Part shown: in pieces, positions 50,074 through 62,034 of the stretch
Numbering within the stretch: position 1 is the first letter of the stretch
Layout: each line of letters opens with the position of its first letter
Program-made: the position numbers and the translations under genes
From: Oreohelix idahoensis
Taxonomy: Eukaryota; Mollusca; Gastropoda; Stylommatophora; Oreohelicidae
Direction: 5' to 3'
Assembly (NCBI GenBank): GCA_024509875.1
Contig: JAMPIV010004907.1
Coordinates: 127,501-191,500, forward strand
DNA: 64,000 nucleotides
The notes under the pieces: model-generated
Told to the model about the DNA's origin: nothing
The model's database searches: none
What the model saw: only the letters and a program-made list of their open reading frames with translations

Positions 50074-50108
50074 ATCGATTCTCGGCCTTTTGGCTAAGAT
50101 CAAAGTGT
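50074..50108 (+). ncRNA. U2 snRNA 5'-end-like fragment
   Basis: ATCGATTCTCGGCCTTTTGG then CTAAGATCAAAGTGT matches the first 33-34 bases of metazoan U2 snRNA with one substitution and one inserted A, after which similarity stops. Downstream stem-loops, the branch-site region and the Sm site are absent, so it is a fragment. A second weaker echo (TTGGCTAGGATCATGTGTCT, about 50237-50256) follows. A diverged mirror copy is at 28574-28612. Confidence 0.75.
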
Positions 50109-50335
50109 CTTGGCCAGTGCCGGTTTAACACGAAGGATCAGTAGGTCTTTTGTGTGAAAACACAGAGGATCACTACAATGACACTTGTGCGTCATTGGGT
50201 CTTATTGCGTTTGGACATGCGCCTACTAACCGGCCTTGGCTAGGATCATGTGTCTTGGCCAGGGCGGGGGTTGGGCGATTGTAAATGCAACCTCATGCGA
50301 GGAAAAAAATGCGACCTCATGCGAGGGGAAAAAAA
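50109..50335 (+). other. U2-headed conserved block, right copy
   Basis: Collinear with 28378-28570 (minus strand): GAGGATCACTACAATGACAC, CATGCGCCTACTAACCGGCC, GCGAGGAAAAAAATGCGACC. The right copy carries an extra segment around 50237-50270. Confidence 0.65.
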
Positions 50336-50695
50336 GTTAGTCATTGTAATAGCTGTGGTGAGTTGAAATTATTTGATAAGAGAACCCCCGGGACTAGAAC
50401 ACGAAGGTGGGGGATGGTATCTTCATGTAGTAAAACTTACCACTGTTTCGGCGGGCGAGGTACGATAAGACTAGAAAACAAACGACCTCAATAAACATCC
50501 CAGGAACACTTAGACCAAAAACACGTTTTTTGGAGATTCTCACTAAAACAACAAGCGCAAGGCGTGGAAAAATGTCGGTTTTAGAACACACAATTCAGCG
50601 TCTCTACTCTTACGAAACAACACAGAAATTCCTGTTTATTTCTTTTACATAAAAAGACATGTCACACACGATATCGGATAACCACTTCCACCTCT
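50336..50695 (+). pseudogene. Family B DNA polymerase C-terminal fragment, right copy
   Basis: Inverted, more decayed partner of 28022-28377. Readable parts are CNSCGELKLFDKRTPG, CSKTYHCFGG and scattered blocks up to the ACATAAAAAGACATG region (about 50647). Several frameshifts and deletions are present (for example around 50455-50500). Non-functional. Confidence 0.75.
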
Positions 50696-50754
50696 TTCCA
50701 CTAAAAATAGCTCATCTTCCATTATGTGTCTGTCGTTTAATGCTTTTCTTAGAT

Positions 50755-50900
50755 AAAGATATACGGAGCCAATGGTTCCCTCGCGTATTTTTTGCGCCGA
50801 CCATTCGATCCGAGTTTATTACTAGTGAGGGTAATTAAAACAGTTAGTCGTTGTAATAAGAACAATTTACAATTGGCCTCTCACTCTTGTGGAATATCCC
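50755..50900 (+). pseudogene. PolB WFP/NKNN block, right copy
   Basis: Same block as 27825-27990 and the end of the DTDS fragment: CCAATGGTTCCCTCGCG, GCGCCGACCATTCGATCC, CAGTTAGTCGTTGTAATAAG, CTCTTGTGGAATATCC. It stands after the C-terminal block, as in the left copy, so the unusual order is shared by both copies. Confidence 0.7.
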
Positions 50901-51554
50901 CTTTATAGAAGTGTTTACAATGTGTGGGTGAGTGTCACAGGTGTTTTGTCACGTGAGGTCAGATAAAAATTACAATTGTTAATCTAGTCTGTTGTTGTTG
51001 TGGACTTACCCAACAACGGAAATATCCATATGTCATACCCCTATACATTCAACAACGAATAGTTGTTTCCAACACAAATATTCCCTCAGAATGAAATTCT
51101 ATGAACTGAAGGTATAAATCATGTGGGTAGCAAGTGGGGGAGAGCATCCTTAATCACACTACCCACTCCTATTAGACAACAATACGCTTCGATGAGCTGA
51201 ACTCAGTCATAACACCTAGCAGAGGTCCCTCCTATAAATGATCTTAAATGAGACATCCCCATTTACCGCCCAATCCACTAGAAATATATATCCAACAGAA
51301 ATAATAAAAAAACTTGACAAACTTAAAAACTTGTCTTGTGATAGTCGATCAAAGACGAAGGTTAACCAGACGAACCAACGCCAGGGGTTGAACCACCTCT
51401 ACATACATTTCATTATATCACACAATCACAAACTGCACAGTTCATCAGACAGCAACATTAAAACACACACCACAACTTCGTGTGACATTTTCACATCACA
51501 TCATCTTACATGGTTCACAACATCACACAACCTCATAACCCAGCACATTTTCAC
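50901..51554. other. Unassigned segment with possible ORF
   Basis: A 125-codon ORF at 51238-51615 rich in histidine, threonine and serine (TSHHLTWFTTSHNLITQHIF) resembles no known protein. Its composition follows the local C/A-rich repeats. Confidence 0.4.
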
Positions 51555-51870
51555 TACACCCAAACACACACACAAACACACAAACCACATTCAGTACCCC
51601 CCGCCTCTCCATTAAAAAACCCACCGTCCAACTAACGACAATAATTAGCCTTTCCTTCCCCATTTTATCGGTTTTTGACGTCATATTTCATTATATAAAC
51701 CCATTTCTCCCCCAAAATGCGACTCGAAACCTCCGCAGTGATAATAATAAATTTATATATAAACACTTATTACGCCTCTGTTTGCTTTAGATGTCGTATA
51801 CATCTGTATGTGCGTGCTTATACATTGTCTTACTCCCACGCAAATACACCAATGAGTCATCACCCCTGTC
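51555..51870. repeat. Outer inverted repeat, right member with CRE-TATA cassette
   Basis: Reverse-complement relative of 27000-27305. Includes TGACGTCA (51676-51683) and TTATATAAAC (51691-51700) in + orientation, then ATGCGACTCGAAACCTCCGC. The cassette precedes an ATG at 51717 by about 20 bases. Similarity to the left member stops at about 51870. Confidence 0.82.
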
Positions 51871-54800
51871 GTAGATTTTTGATAGGGGGATTAAGACTTG
51901 GGTTGGTCCCCTCTGAATAGATTAGAATGAGTGATAGCCACAGTGAGAGATGATAGTAGAAATAGATTTCCACGAGTGAGATGGTAGAAATCAATAGAGG
52001 CTGTCTCTGAAATCGTTAATCTTGTCTTTTCTGATATGAGCCAATCTTCTACAACAATCTAAGACGGTAGTCAGACAGTCACTATTAGTGGGGACTACAT
52101 ATAAGAAAGTTAGATGTGAAGTGGTGACATATAGATGATAATATATTATATAATATAATAAGTTTCATACATATACCCTATACTTTCCGGAAGAAAGGCG
52201 ACGGGTATGAGTTGAAAATTGGGTAGGGATTTATTGTGAGAGGGTGGTTAAATATAGATTAACTAATGTATGTTGGATTGATAATCAATTTATGACGAAA
52301 GGTGATATGTGGGTGTGGGATCAAGTAGGTGCAAACAACGCGATGGTTAATTATTACATGTAGGATAGTGACAGTCATGAGTCATACGTTTAGGCTATTT
52401 GATCTGTGTTTAAGTTGAACACGGAGCATGTTAGACTTTTACTTGAATGGTTAGCGGACATTGTTAATTGTATCGCGTAAGGTTGAAAATTAATCGAGTA
52501 ACCACTACTCAAGTACATCGGGTCAATGGGCTCATAGCATCTAGGTTTTTGGATCAACGGTAGTTGTGGTCAAAGAGTATAAGTTATATTTTGCGGAGGG
52601 TAGCCGAGAGATGGCATCATAAGTCGAAGGCACAACGTAGGGCGGCGAAGTATGACCAATTGTTATAACTGTTGATACTAGTAAGATCTGGTGGGGAGAT
52701 TACACGACTTGACATGGTTTGATGTGATTTTGAGTTGGTGGAGAATGACGATATCGGGATTAAGCGCGTCAGGGTATGGTGACAACTTGGTGTCCTGAAT
52801 ATTAGGGATTGTCCTGAGTAGAATTATTAGAGCTAGTTTGGAGTATAGTTTGAGTAATGGGGGTATTTTAGTGTTTTAGTGAAGTTGTGGAAAGGACTAA
52901 GGGGTATGCGTAGATGATTTAGGATAATGAATGTTGAAGGATTGGGTCTATAGCGGGCTCTGTGGAGTTATTGGGAAGTTGTGATGGATCAGGAGGATAG
53001 GTCCTTGCTGGGTTGGTAGCAGATTGAGGAGACCAAGTTGTCAAGATGAATGAGGATATGTCAAAGTTGGGGAATATGGGGGATTTCTACACATAGTGTG
53101 ACGAAAAATAATCGATCACATGTGATCAAGTAGGGAGGGTAGATTTGGGTTTGGGAAAAGGAGAGTAGAAGTATTCGAATATGTTACAATATCGGGATCT
53201 CTATGGAAGTATATGGGGGGGAGTTGTAGTTAATATGGTGGGTGTGAATATTAGTTAATCTTATGTTATTAATTTACGTAATTAGTGGGTTTGGCCATGG
53301 ATATGCAATGTGGAGTGTTATGAATTTTATTGTTTTTGTTGGAGGAGGGTGAGGAAGAATGAGAGGGGTTTGGGAGAGTAATGAATATTGTGGGGAGGAT
53401 TAGGATAGATAGAGGCTTTGAGGGAGATGAATTGTATGAGGGATTGAGATGGGGGTGAGATGTGATTATTGAATAAAGAAGATTTCCCCCAGAAGAGGGG
53501 ATGATGATTGAATATAAATAAAAGTTAAAATAAGGATCCCCGTGGGTAACCCCCCCGCCGTGGTGGTTGACTGCCCTGGCCCGCTGGTGTGGTGTCCTAA
53601 GAATAATGTAGTTGTTGCAGAGCCCAGCCTATCCGGTCGGCTCATAGTATTCCATATTTTAAACCCATACTCATCCCGCAGGGTTGTGTGGTGAATACGC
53701 CCGCTCGCATAATGGATAATGCCCTGGCTCAAAAAGTGATCTCCGTAATTTCCCCTGAGATGGATCCCCTGATGGCAGTTGTTCTTGTTAGATTGAGGTG
53801 TTTTTTATATAAATTGCGGGAAGGTGGGGGGGGGAGGTGGCGCTTATGGATGATGACCACTTTTGTTTTAAAGGATTTATGATTGGGGATGTGACCCCTT
53901 GTTTGAGGAATTTTGGGTGAATTTTATGAGCTAATTGGATGTAATAACTGTTGTTACGTAGTGATTCTTTGTTATTAATAATTAATAAATGTGTGGAGAG
54001 GGAAAAAATGTGTCTATGTAAGTTAATGTTAAAGTGGGTTTGTATGAGTAATTGAGTTGTTGAATTTTAATATATTATGGTTTTTGTGTTCCCATTGGGG
54101 CACCAGGTTTCCAAATGTTAGGGTAGCTGGTCCGATCGGGTGTCCAAACTTGCAGATACTAGTTATTGTTTGGGTATTTTTAAGTATAGGGGGGGGTGGG
54201 GATCTGGGGGATATGTTTTGGTGTCCGATGCCTTTATGGGGGGGATTGGTATTGATGGTGTGAGTTGGGTGTTGGATTTTTTGGGGGATAATGTAATTGG
54301 TGTCCTGGGGGGGGAGGGGGGGGGATGTTATGTTTGGGGTGTATGGGGGTTTAATGTATATTTCCTTGTGCTCTTATGCCTTAAATAGGATGTAAATTGT
54401 TGTATGGTTATTCCCCGCTTTGGTTGGGGGGTTATTTGAGTGATTTTTATTTGGGGCACAAGGATCTTGGGAGTAATGAGCCAGTTCCTGGTTTATTGTT
54501 GAATTGGTTGAAATATTGAACGCATTAGGTAAATTGTGGGGAGGGGGGTATTGGTGAATTATGGCCTGGTTTATGGGTCATTTTGGTAAGTAGGTATTGG
54601 GGGGAGGTTTTGGAAATCTTGGGGGATGGAGTGGGGGGGGTGGAGGTGGATGTGAGTGGATTCCACGAGTTCCTAAGAAAGAGGTTTTCGCTTTATATTA
54701 TGTCCCCCTCGGGGGGTGCGGTCGGTCTCCGCCCTCGGCCTTTTTCCGCGGTATGTCTAAGAGGGGGGTTTGGGGGGGGGTGGGAGGGGGTTGGAGGGGT

Positions 54801-57000
54801 AAGTTTATTGGGGGCGGCGTCCATGAGGGATCCTGGTCGGGGGGTTGGGGCCTGCCTCCCTACCTAGTAATCAGTGGGCCTTCGGGTGGGGGAGCGGTGG
54901 GGGTGGGGATGATGGGGGAGGGGTAGATGTGAATTGAAATGGGTTGGGGGTTTAGTAAGGGAGGGGAAATGGAAAAAAAAAGGTGATGGGGTGTAAGGAT
55001 CTGTAAGGGAGGGGGTATAGATACCAGGAATGTTGGAATGGGTGGAGGAAGGGAGGCCTGGTTGCTCCTATTCCTCACGGTTTCTCTCTGTCTCACCTTC
55101 GGTGGGTGCTCCCGGGACCGCTAGTGGGGGGGTTGGTGGAGAGATGGGATGTGGGGTTCCTCACTTATTGTGCATGGAAGTGAATAAAGGTTTTTGTATG
55201 GGCTGCTGAATCACTTGGAATTATCCTGATAAGAAATGGGTATGTGAGGTATTTCGGTCGGTTTTTTGGGGGGGGTGGGGAGGTGGTTAAGTATTGGGGT
55301 GTGGGGTGTTATGGTGTGAAAGTACACAACACCTAGGGGTGGTGGGGGGGAAGATTCTTAGGTAGGAAGTCTAAATATTGGGGGCGGGAGGTGGATCATA
55401 GTAAGGTTGGGGGGGGCTTCGGGGTGGTTGTTGGGGAAACATGATAAGGCGGGGGTAGTTGGGGATGGACGGTACATTCTGTGGGTGTGTGGTGGGAGGG
55501 GGGGTGTGTTTTTGAGGGAGTAAGGGGTGGTGGTTTAGTGTTGTTTTTTTATTTTAATACGTTGGGGGATACTTAACTGATTTAACCTCGGGTAGGGTGG
55601 TATGGGGAAAGGTTTTAAAGGAAGATAAAAACAAAATTTGTTTTGTTTGTATTTTTTTAGCCATTTACTTTGGGTGGCGATTTAGGTTATTTTAACTGTA
55701 CTTGTCATCAGTTTTGTTCGAATATTTTCCAGTTTTAATCCGGGGGGGAAGGAAAAAAAGGGCAAAGGAATTTGAAGAAGTTTTCGACGGTCAGCTATTT
55801 TAATTCTGTCCCTAAAGGGAGTTAAGGGTTGTGGAAGCAAAGGGATTTTGGTATTCTCTTATGTGGGGGAGATGAACAGCGAAATACGACAGACAAGAAA
55901 GTAGAGTTGCATTACGAAGGAATAAAAGAACAACAAATTAATAATTTTTTTTGTTTCTCCGTCAAAAAAGAAAAAGTAAGATAATCACAGGTTACTATGT
56001 GATTAATAAGGGGGAGTTCAGCTTCGTCTTTTGTTTACTTGTGGGGTTATTGTTAACAGACAGGGGGAGGGGGCTAGGGTGGTGGGAATACGGTGCCATG
56101 GGGTGTAGCTATGGGGGTAATTTGGCGGGGGGGGGGACGTTAACTTTAAAAAGGGATGAGGGGTGTTAACATTGGGAATGATTGGGTATTACATGGTGGG
56201 TGGGGTAATGTCCTTGGAAGAGAGTGATGGATTTAGGTGGGAGTTCCGATTTATTTTACTCATGGAGATCCGTGGAAAGTTGTCTGGGGTGAAGGAAGTG
56301 GAGTTTGTAGTTGCTTGATTTGTGACAGGTAGTATTTGTTTAATGGTGTTGAAGGGAAGAAGTTGGGAGCTTAACCCTTCAGTAAAAGGTAATATGGGTT
56401 GTCACTAATCGGTGGGTTGACCACACAAAGTATTGGAGATGGGGTAATAGGGGATGGGAAAAGGAGGGGTAATAACATGGGGGGGGTCTCTCCACTGCAA
56501 CTTGAATGACAGACCACTGGTGGCTGAAGGGGAGGGGATTTGTTATTGGGGCGAGAGGAAGTTGGAGGAGTATGTATTGGTATTGTTTAACTGGGAACTC
56601 TGAGTATAATGAAGAATCATGATTATAGGGGTGTGAGAACGGATGGGGAAAAAAAGTGAGGTACAGAAAATCGGCTAATGGGGGGGGGGGGCCTGTTGAA
56701 AATTATGTGGGAAAAAATAAAGGTCTCACTCTTGAGCTTGTCTGCCGCCCTTATTAGCTCTAAGTTCGTTTAGGTGTTAATGATCCTAGTGGGGAAGACA
56801 GTTAGACGGATCCAGTCTAGGGAGTTGGTCTGAATCACGGAAAACTTTTAAGTTCCTAAGGGGGGGGGGTGTACGGATATCCCCTTAAATACGGGTTCCA
56901 TGAGCATATAATCTTTAAGGGGGGGGGATAATTACAGAGTGTAAATAGACCTTATCTATTTCCTTGTATACACAATGAAATTAAGCACAAGTATAAGGTG
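51871..57000. other. G/T-rich, C-poor region
   Basis: About 5 kb in which the + strand is visibly rich in G and T and poor in C, with many G-runs of 6-10 (for example 54300-54325, 54760-54790, 55265-55280, 56675-56690). ORFs here are glycine-rich artefacts of G-runs. A stretch around 53530-53790 is more balanced, and has overlapping ORFs (53466-53732 minus, 53688-53882 plus) that I do not recognise. Confidence 0.75.
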
Positions 57001-59105
57001 CCAACCCAAGAGTCCCACTACCAACCTGATTTTAGATTAATGATTAAATAAGATTAAGGATAGAAATCGAGGCCTCATGTTGTAAAAAGTTATGTTATTT
57101 TGTCGCCTTGATAACCTTGGTTTTCTGGTCGTGATATTCTTCTATATTTTTAATCGAAGGTCAGGTACCTATCCGCCCTTGTGTTGCTTTGGGTTGAATT
57201 TTGCTGATTTGTGTTTAGTTAACTGGCTAATATTTATAAGTACGGTAAATTCTCGATTGTGTCTTAGTTGTTTTGTTCAGTTAACTATATATTTAAATTA
57301 CTACAATTGGTGTTAAGGTACCTGGAATACCCTGGAGGCGGCATATTTGAGTAAAACTACGTGTCATTAGACAGATTGTGTGTTCACTGGAGAAAAAATA
57401 AAGTACCCATCGCATTTCGTCCAAGGACCGAGTTAGAAGGTGGGATCTAGGACACCGCGCAGCAATTGGATGGTTATGAAAGGATAAGGTAGCGGCGCGA
57501 GATAAATAAGGAATTAGAATATATAATATATAAGTTATTGACATTAAATAACAATTAATTAAAAATTATAAATGGGTCCATATAATAAATGTTGAATAGA
57601 ATAAAGGTTGACTATTTTTCCTGCAAGTTGTTATTATATTATAAAGTTTTTTTTTGTTTTATAGTAACTTGATGAATGTAAATTGATATTTGGATAAATA
57701 AAAAAAATATGTTAATTTACTATTTGTTTGAAGGTGGTTAAATGATTAAATATATATTTCAATTTTAGAAAATATTTATATTATAACCGTGATCGGAAGT
57801 ACTCTAAAAATGCTCCATAAAGCCTACTTTTACTTCCGACAATCAGTAAGCTTTTTATCCACAATGGCACAAAACTTTTATTCCGTATAGAAAACTTTTC
57901 ATTCCGCAATAGTTTTTATTTTTTAAAGGGTCTTTCTCACAATCTCTCTCTCATCGCCTAAGTGGACAACTCTGTATTCCCACATCCTATCATCTCTCTA
58001 CTCTTGATTTGTTAATAACGGTTGTGAATACAAATGCATTTGTAAGTTGATTTTAATTTCCATGGAGTCGTCTGGTAAAAACGATTCGCTGTTTGACTAT
58101 TTTGCATAGCAATTTGTGATAGGGTTAATCAATCTGGACCAGCTAGACAAATAGAAGAACGTGGTGGGGGTAATGGATGTAGTTGTAAATGTTGAATCGT
58201 AGATGATTTATGTATGGGGAAAGTGGGTTCCTTTGGGATATAAGTTTAAATGGTGGTAGTGGTTTAAGTATACATTATATTCTTTTAGACTGCAACAGTA
58301 AAATGACTTTACCTCATCTTCACAAAATGATCATTAAAAACTCCTTACTTCACACGTGCATAATGACATGTACTCACTCCTCCATTGTAGCATATTGATC
58401 TATATGGTTATCCTGTCCCTATATGGTGATTACGTTTTAACTAATGTCAATAATTTTTGTTAAAAATAACAAATGACCAAGTACACATAGTACTTCACAA
58501 CAACATTATTTCTATCTCATCTGTGGGTGTGTGTGTGAATGGTCTTTCACCATCATCACATTTTATTTCTCTACTTACCCTTTTTGTGTAAATATTTAAT
58601 TAATAAACCTAATAACCGTTTGATCATTATCTAGTTCGTTAATGTATCACTCGTGCTGTCGGTGTTAAATATTTACATATAGGTAAAATTCTGCATTTAG
58701 ATGAGATTGGGGGCTCTTTCTTTCTCAAGATCTAAGGACAGAAGCTAATGTCGTGGGTGATACCCCCCATAATTTACTAGAAAACACTATCTAGTGGAAA
58801 GCATTCGCATTCTCTTCTTCTTGTCCTTATCTCGAATAGGTCTCTTTCTGTCTTAACGAGCCAATTTCTGGAGACCATCTTGATAACATTCCATAGGCCA
58901 TCCCCAGCGACAACTACAAAATACACTTACGACAGCTCCCTTTGGAGAAAAGGCATTTAACTAATTTGTACCAAACATTCCTTCATGTGCCTGTCGTTTA
59001 AGACATTTCTATATACTTCTGTATTCTTTTCATTTCTGTTTTCCAGCTCTCTTCTCCGTGTGTTTTCCGGTCTTTATCCAGGATTTTAACCTAGAGATTT
59101 TAGAG
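57001..59105. other. Unassigned AT-rich sequence
   Basis: Ordinary base composition returns. Short ORFs (57092-57316, 58210-58398) are unconvincing. No RNA gene or repeat family is recognised. Confidence 0.45.
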
Positions 59106-59119
59106 CACGGACTGCCTTG

Positions 59120-59393
59120 GTAAAGGGGTAAAGGATCTCGTTACACACCCATTGAGGCATATTGGGAATATGGTGTTAGGCCCATATTTTCTTGACCATC
59201 GGCACACTAGGGGTGATGTGGTCAGCATCACGCCGGCCGCCTTAACCTTTCCAGAGTTGCTCTGGTACCCATTTGGGGCTGGGTCGACCCAGGAGCCGTT
59301 TGTGGCCTAAAAAAACCCACCTCATCCGGGGGATCGAGCCATAGACCACTGCGCTAGGAAGCCAGTGCACTAACTACTATGCTACCGCGGCTC
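59120..59393 (-). mobile_element. tRNA-derived SINE with 14-bp target duplication
   Basis: Flanked by CACGGACTGCCTTG (59106-59119 and 59394-59407). The reverse complement starts GGAGCCGCGGTAGCATAGTA (A-box region), has GGCTCGATCCC as B-box, and a body with GGCTCCTGGGTCGACCCAG and AATGGGTACC like the SINE at 26.2-26.5 kb. It is a pol III retroposon. Confidence 0.9.
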
Positions 59394-59407
59394 CACGGAC
59401 TGCCTTG

Positions 59408-59849
59408 TCATCTTATAAATGTGTATCCTCAATGTGCGTCCTATCCAACGCTAGCGTCTTCTTATCATCTCTTGTTCCACTGACACTTATTTGGTTATAG
59501 TTATCAGGTCCAATATACAATACACACTATGGACAAATCTACTGACAAACCACTGACGATAACAGGACTTCTCTTCTACAACCGTTGACCTCTCAAATCG
59601 CTACTGACCGTCGACTCTCCAACAAACCTGTTTTGGATGTGTTACCTACCACAATCGCTCACCAAAAGCTGTGATCTTCCCACACACCCCACCAACAATC
59701 ATTTACTTCCATAATAAAATAAGGGGCTGCTGTAAAACTGGTAATGGAAATGATATATATACATGTAAATTAACAAGGAAAATGGTATGGAATCAGTTTT
59801 ACAAATTAACGAAATATGGTGTAACGTTAATTTCTAAAATTGATTCCTT
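59408..59849. other. Unassigned sequence
   Basis: Nothing recognised. A 64-codon ORF at 59671-59865 has no known similarity. Confidence 0.45.
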
Positions 59850-60310
59850 ACGGCTGACAGATTAGCAATGGAAATTTGAAAGCTACTTGAACTTGACACA
59901 AGCATAACTTATGAAGAGGCCAAGAGTTTTATCAAGAGCAGATACAGGAGCAAGTGGGAAGCAGAGCATCCCGGCCACCAAAAAAAAAAATGATGCTAAT
60001 TACCAGCTCAGCAGAAGTGAACAAGTGGTAATCTTCAGTCTTCGCACAGGCCACAACAGTTTGGTATACGGTATGTTCAGCAAGTTAAAGATAAGATCTA
60101 CCGATGAGTGAAACTGAAGCACCGATAAAATGACCGCTGAACATCTGCTTTAAAGATGACCAACATATGGGAACAGAGAAGGTGCATACGGTCATCACCG
60201 GTACCATTCATGGAAAAAACTCTACAGAGATACTAATAACCTCAAGCGGACACTGCTTTTTGTTTAACATATTCAAGCGGATGTCAGAAAGTGAACGAAG
60301 ATGATTTGAT
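59850..60310 (+). pseudogene. LINE ORF2 C-terminal region, decayed
   Basis: Readable segments are AKSFIKSRYRSKWEAEHPG (about 59920-59975), then NYQLSRSEQVVIFSLRTGHN and SKLKIRSTDE (60000-60110), and a zinc-knuckle remnant TAEHLL. This SR-x-EQ-x-x-IF-x-LRTGH block followed by C-x-C...H is the post-RT end of jockey/CR1-like LINEs. Stops and frameshifts follow 60110. It is related in type to the antisense fragment at 35939-36164. Confidence 0.75.
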
Positions 60311-60331
60311 ACCATGTTTTTAATGTATATA

Positions 60332-61848
60332 TTCTGTTCAAAAAAAGAAACGTAACTTTGTTGGTGTTACTTTTATAAAAGATATTCGCTGATTGGACAT
60401 CAGTCAACCTATCGGCTGTGTCCGCCTGGTCATTAACTTCTCGTGGTTACCTGAATTGTACTCACCTCATGATTCGTGAGGTCATGAAAGAGGTCAAGGT
60501 CAAAACAACATTTTTGACAATAACTCGTGACAGGTTCATGAGAATCCCGTGAAACTTACTGAACACAAAACTCTCTGACCATATTATTGAATGCCTATAA
60601 AAGATTGACGCTCCTCGAATAAATTCAGTTGAAATTTCAATGCGCAAGTATGGCTCATCTCACTACAGAACAACGACTCATCATCATTGGACGTTTACAG
60701 ACTGGACAGTCACAAAGTGTAGTGGCCAGACAATTTAATGTGGTTAGAAGCACCATTAGTCGCCTTTGCAGGCGATTTCAAGAAACTGGCTCAGTGGCAG
60801 ACCGGCCGCGCAGTGGAAGACCCAAAGTCACAACTCCTGCCGAAGACCGCTTCATACGGCTGCGTCACCTCAGGAATCGACTTGCATCTGCGTCCTCCAC
60901 AGTCCAGTCAATGTCAGCAGCTCGTCGAATTTCAGATCAAACGGTCATGAATCGGCTGCACGACTCTGGTCTTTGGGCTAGAAGACCCTACAGAGGTCCT
61001 GTTCTTACAGACCGGCATCGCCAGAACCGACTGCAGTGGGCGAACCAGCATCGTCAATGGACCGTTGAGAATGACTGGAGACGGGTTTGGTTTAGTGATG
61101 AATCATTTTTTGTGCTCCAGCGACACGATAGACGGAGAAGAGTTTACCGCAGAGTCCATGAGCGCTACGCCCACAACAGCGTTGATGAAGCTCCTCCACA
61201 TGGTGGTGGAGGTGTACTGATGTGGGGGGTGATCAACTTCATGGGAAGAAGTGACCTGGTGCAAATTGAAGGACGCCTGAATGCCCAACGATACGTCGGT
61301 AAAATTCTTCGTCCTCGCTTCCTTCCACTTCTGGCTGCACGAAGCTCGATTTTTCAGCAGGATAACGCTCGACCTCATGTGGCACAACTCACCACCCAGT
61401 TCCTCGCTGACAACAACGTCCAGACCATTCCGTGACCAGCCATGTCATCAGACATGAACCCCATAGAACACTTATGGGATGAACTCGACAGACGACTCCG
61501 CCAGCGAGACTTGGCTCCAGCCAATCTCCGACAGTTGTCTCTTGCACTGCGGGAAGAGTGGGCAGCCATCCCACAACAACAGATCCAACGGCTAATCGGA
61601 TCCATGTCAAGGAGATGTCGTTCTCTGATAGAGGCCAGAGGAGGCCATATACCTTACTGAAACGGAGGCCTCAGTCGCAAAGAATAAAAGTCCAAACCAA
61701 ATTTAATGAACATCATTTTATTGTTAAAGTCTGAATGTTTCTTCATGCCAAGATTGAAACATTAATTCCGTAAAATAAATGTTGGTACAAGTTTGAAATT
61801 TGGTGTCCATTACCACTGCAATAATGTTGCGTTTCTTTTTTTGAACAG
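60332..61848 (+). mobile_element. Tc1/mariner-type DNA transposon
   Basis: Terminal inverted repeats of about 23 bases (left 60334-60356, CTGTTCAAAAAAAGAAACG; right 61826-61848) with one internal mismatch, flanked by TA on the right and by TA-TT on the left. They enclose one transposase gene. The length of about 1.5 kb is normal for the superfamily. Confidence 0.92.
60650..61660 (+). pseudogene. DD34E transposase with a single nonsense codon
   Basis: A single frame of 337 codons from ATG 60650 to TGA 61658. N-terminal paired helix-turn-helix (LTTEQRLIIIGRLQTGQSQS, then VVRSTISRLCRRF), a GRPK hook (residues about 59-62), then the DDE core: WFSDES with D at residue 150, QQDNARPH with D at 238, and NPIEHLW with E at 273, giving exactly 34 residues between the last two acids. 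The only visible lesion is TGA at 61433-61435 (residue 262), between the second D and the E. It catalyses cut-and-paste transposition into TA. Confidence 0.93.
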
Positions 61849-62034
61849 TATATATATTACTTCCATAATACATGAGTTCAACTGAAAACCAGCTCACAAC
61901 ACACTACTTATTGTTTAATTAAAACAGCATGGGTATACTGTACAATGATTCTACAAATAACCAGGAAACGTTGTAACTGCCAAATATAGTTTCCATCGGA
62001 GCAGAGTACCATTCATCCATACAAAGAAATACTC
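61849..62034. other. Unassigned sequence
   Basis: AT-rich flank of the transposon. Nothing recognised. Confidence 0.5.

Noticed and set aside
50074..50108. Functional U2 snRNA gene
   Set aside because: Only the first 34 bases match. The branch-site pairing region, Sm site and 3' stem-loops are absent.
54140..54926. Glycine-rich ORFs in the G-rich region
   Set aside because: They follow the G-runs in all frames and have no recognisable domain.
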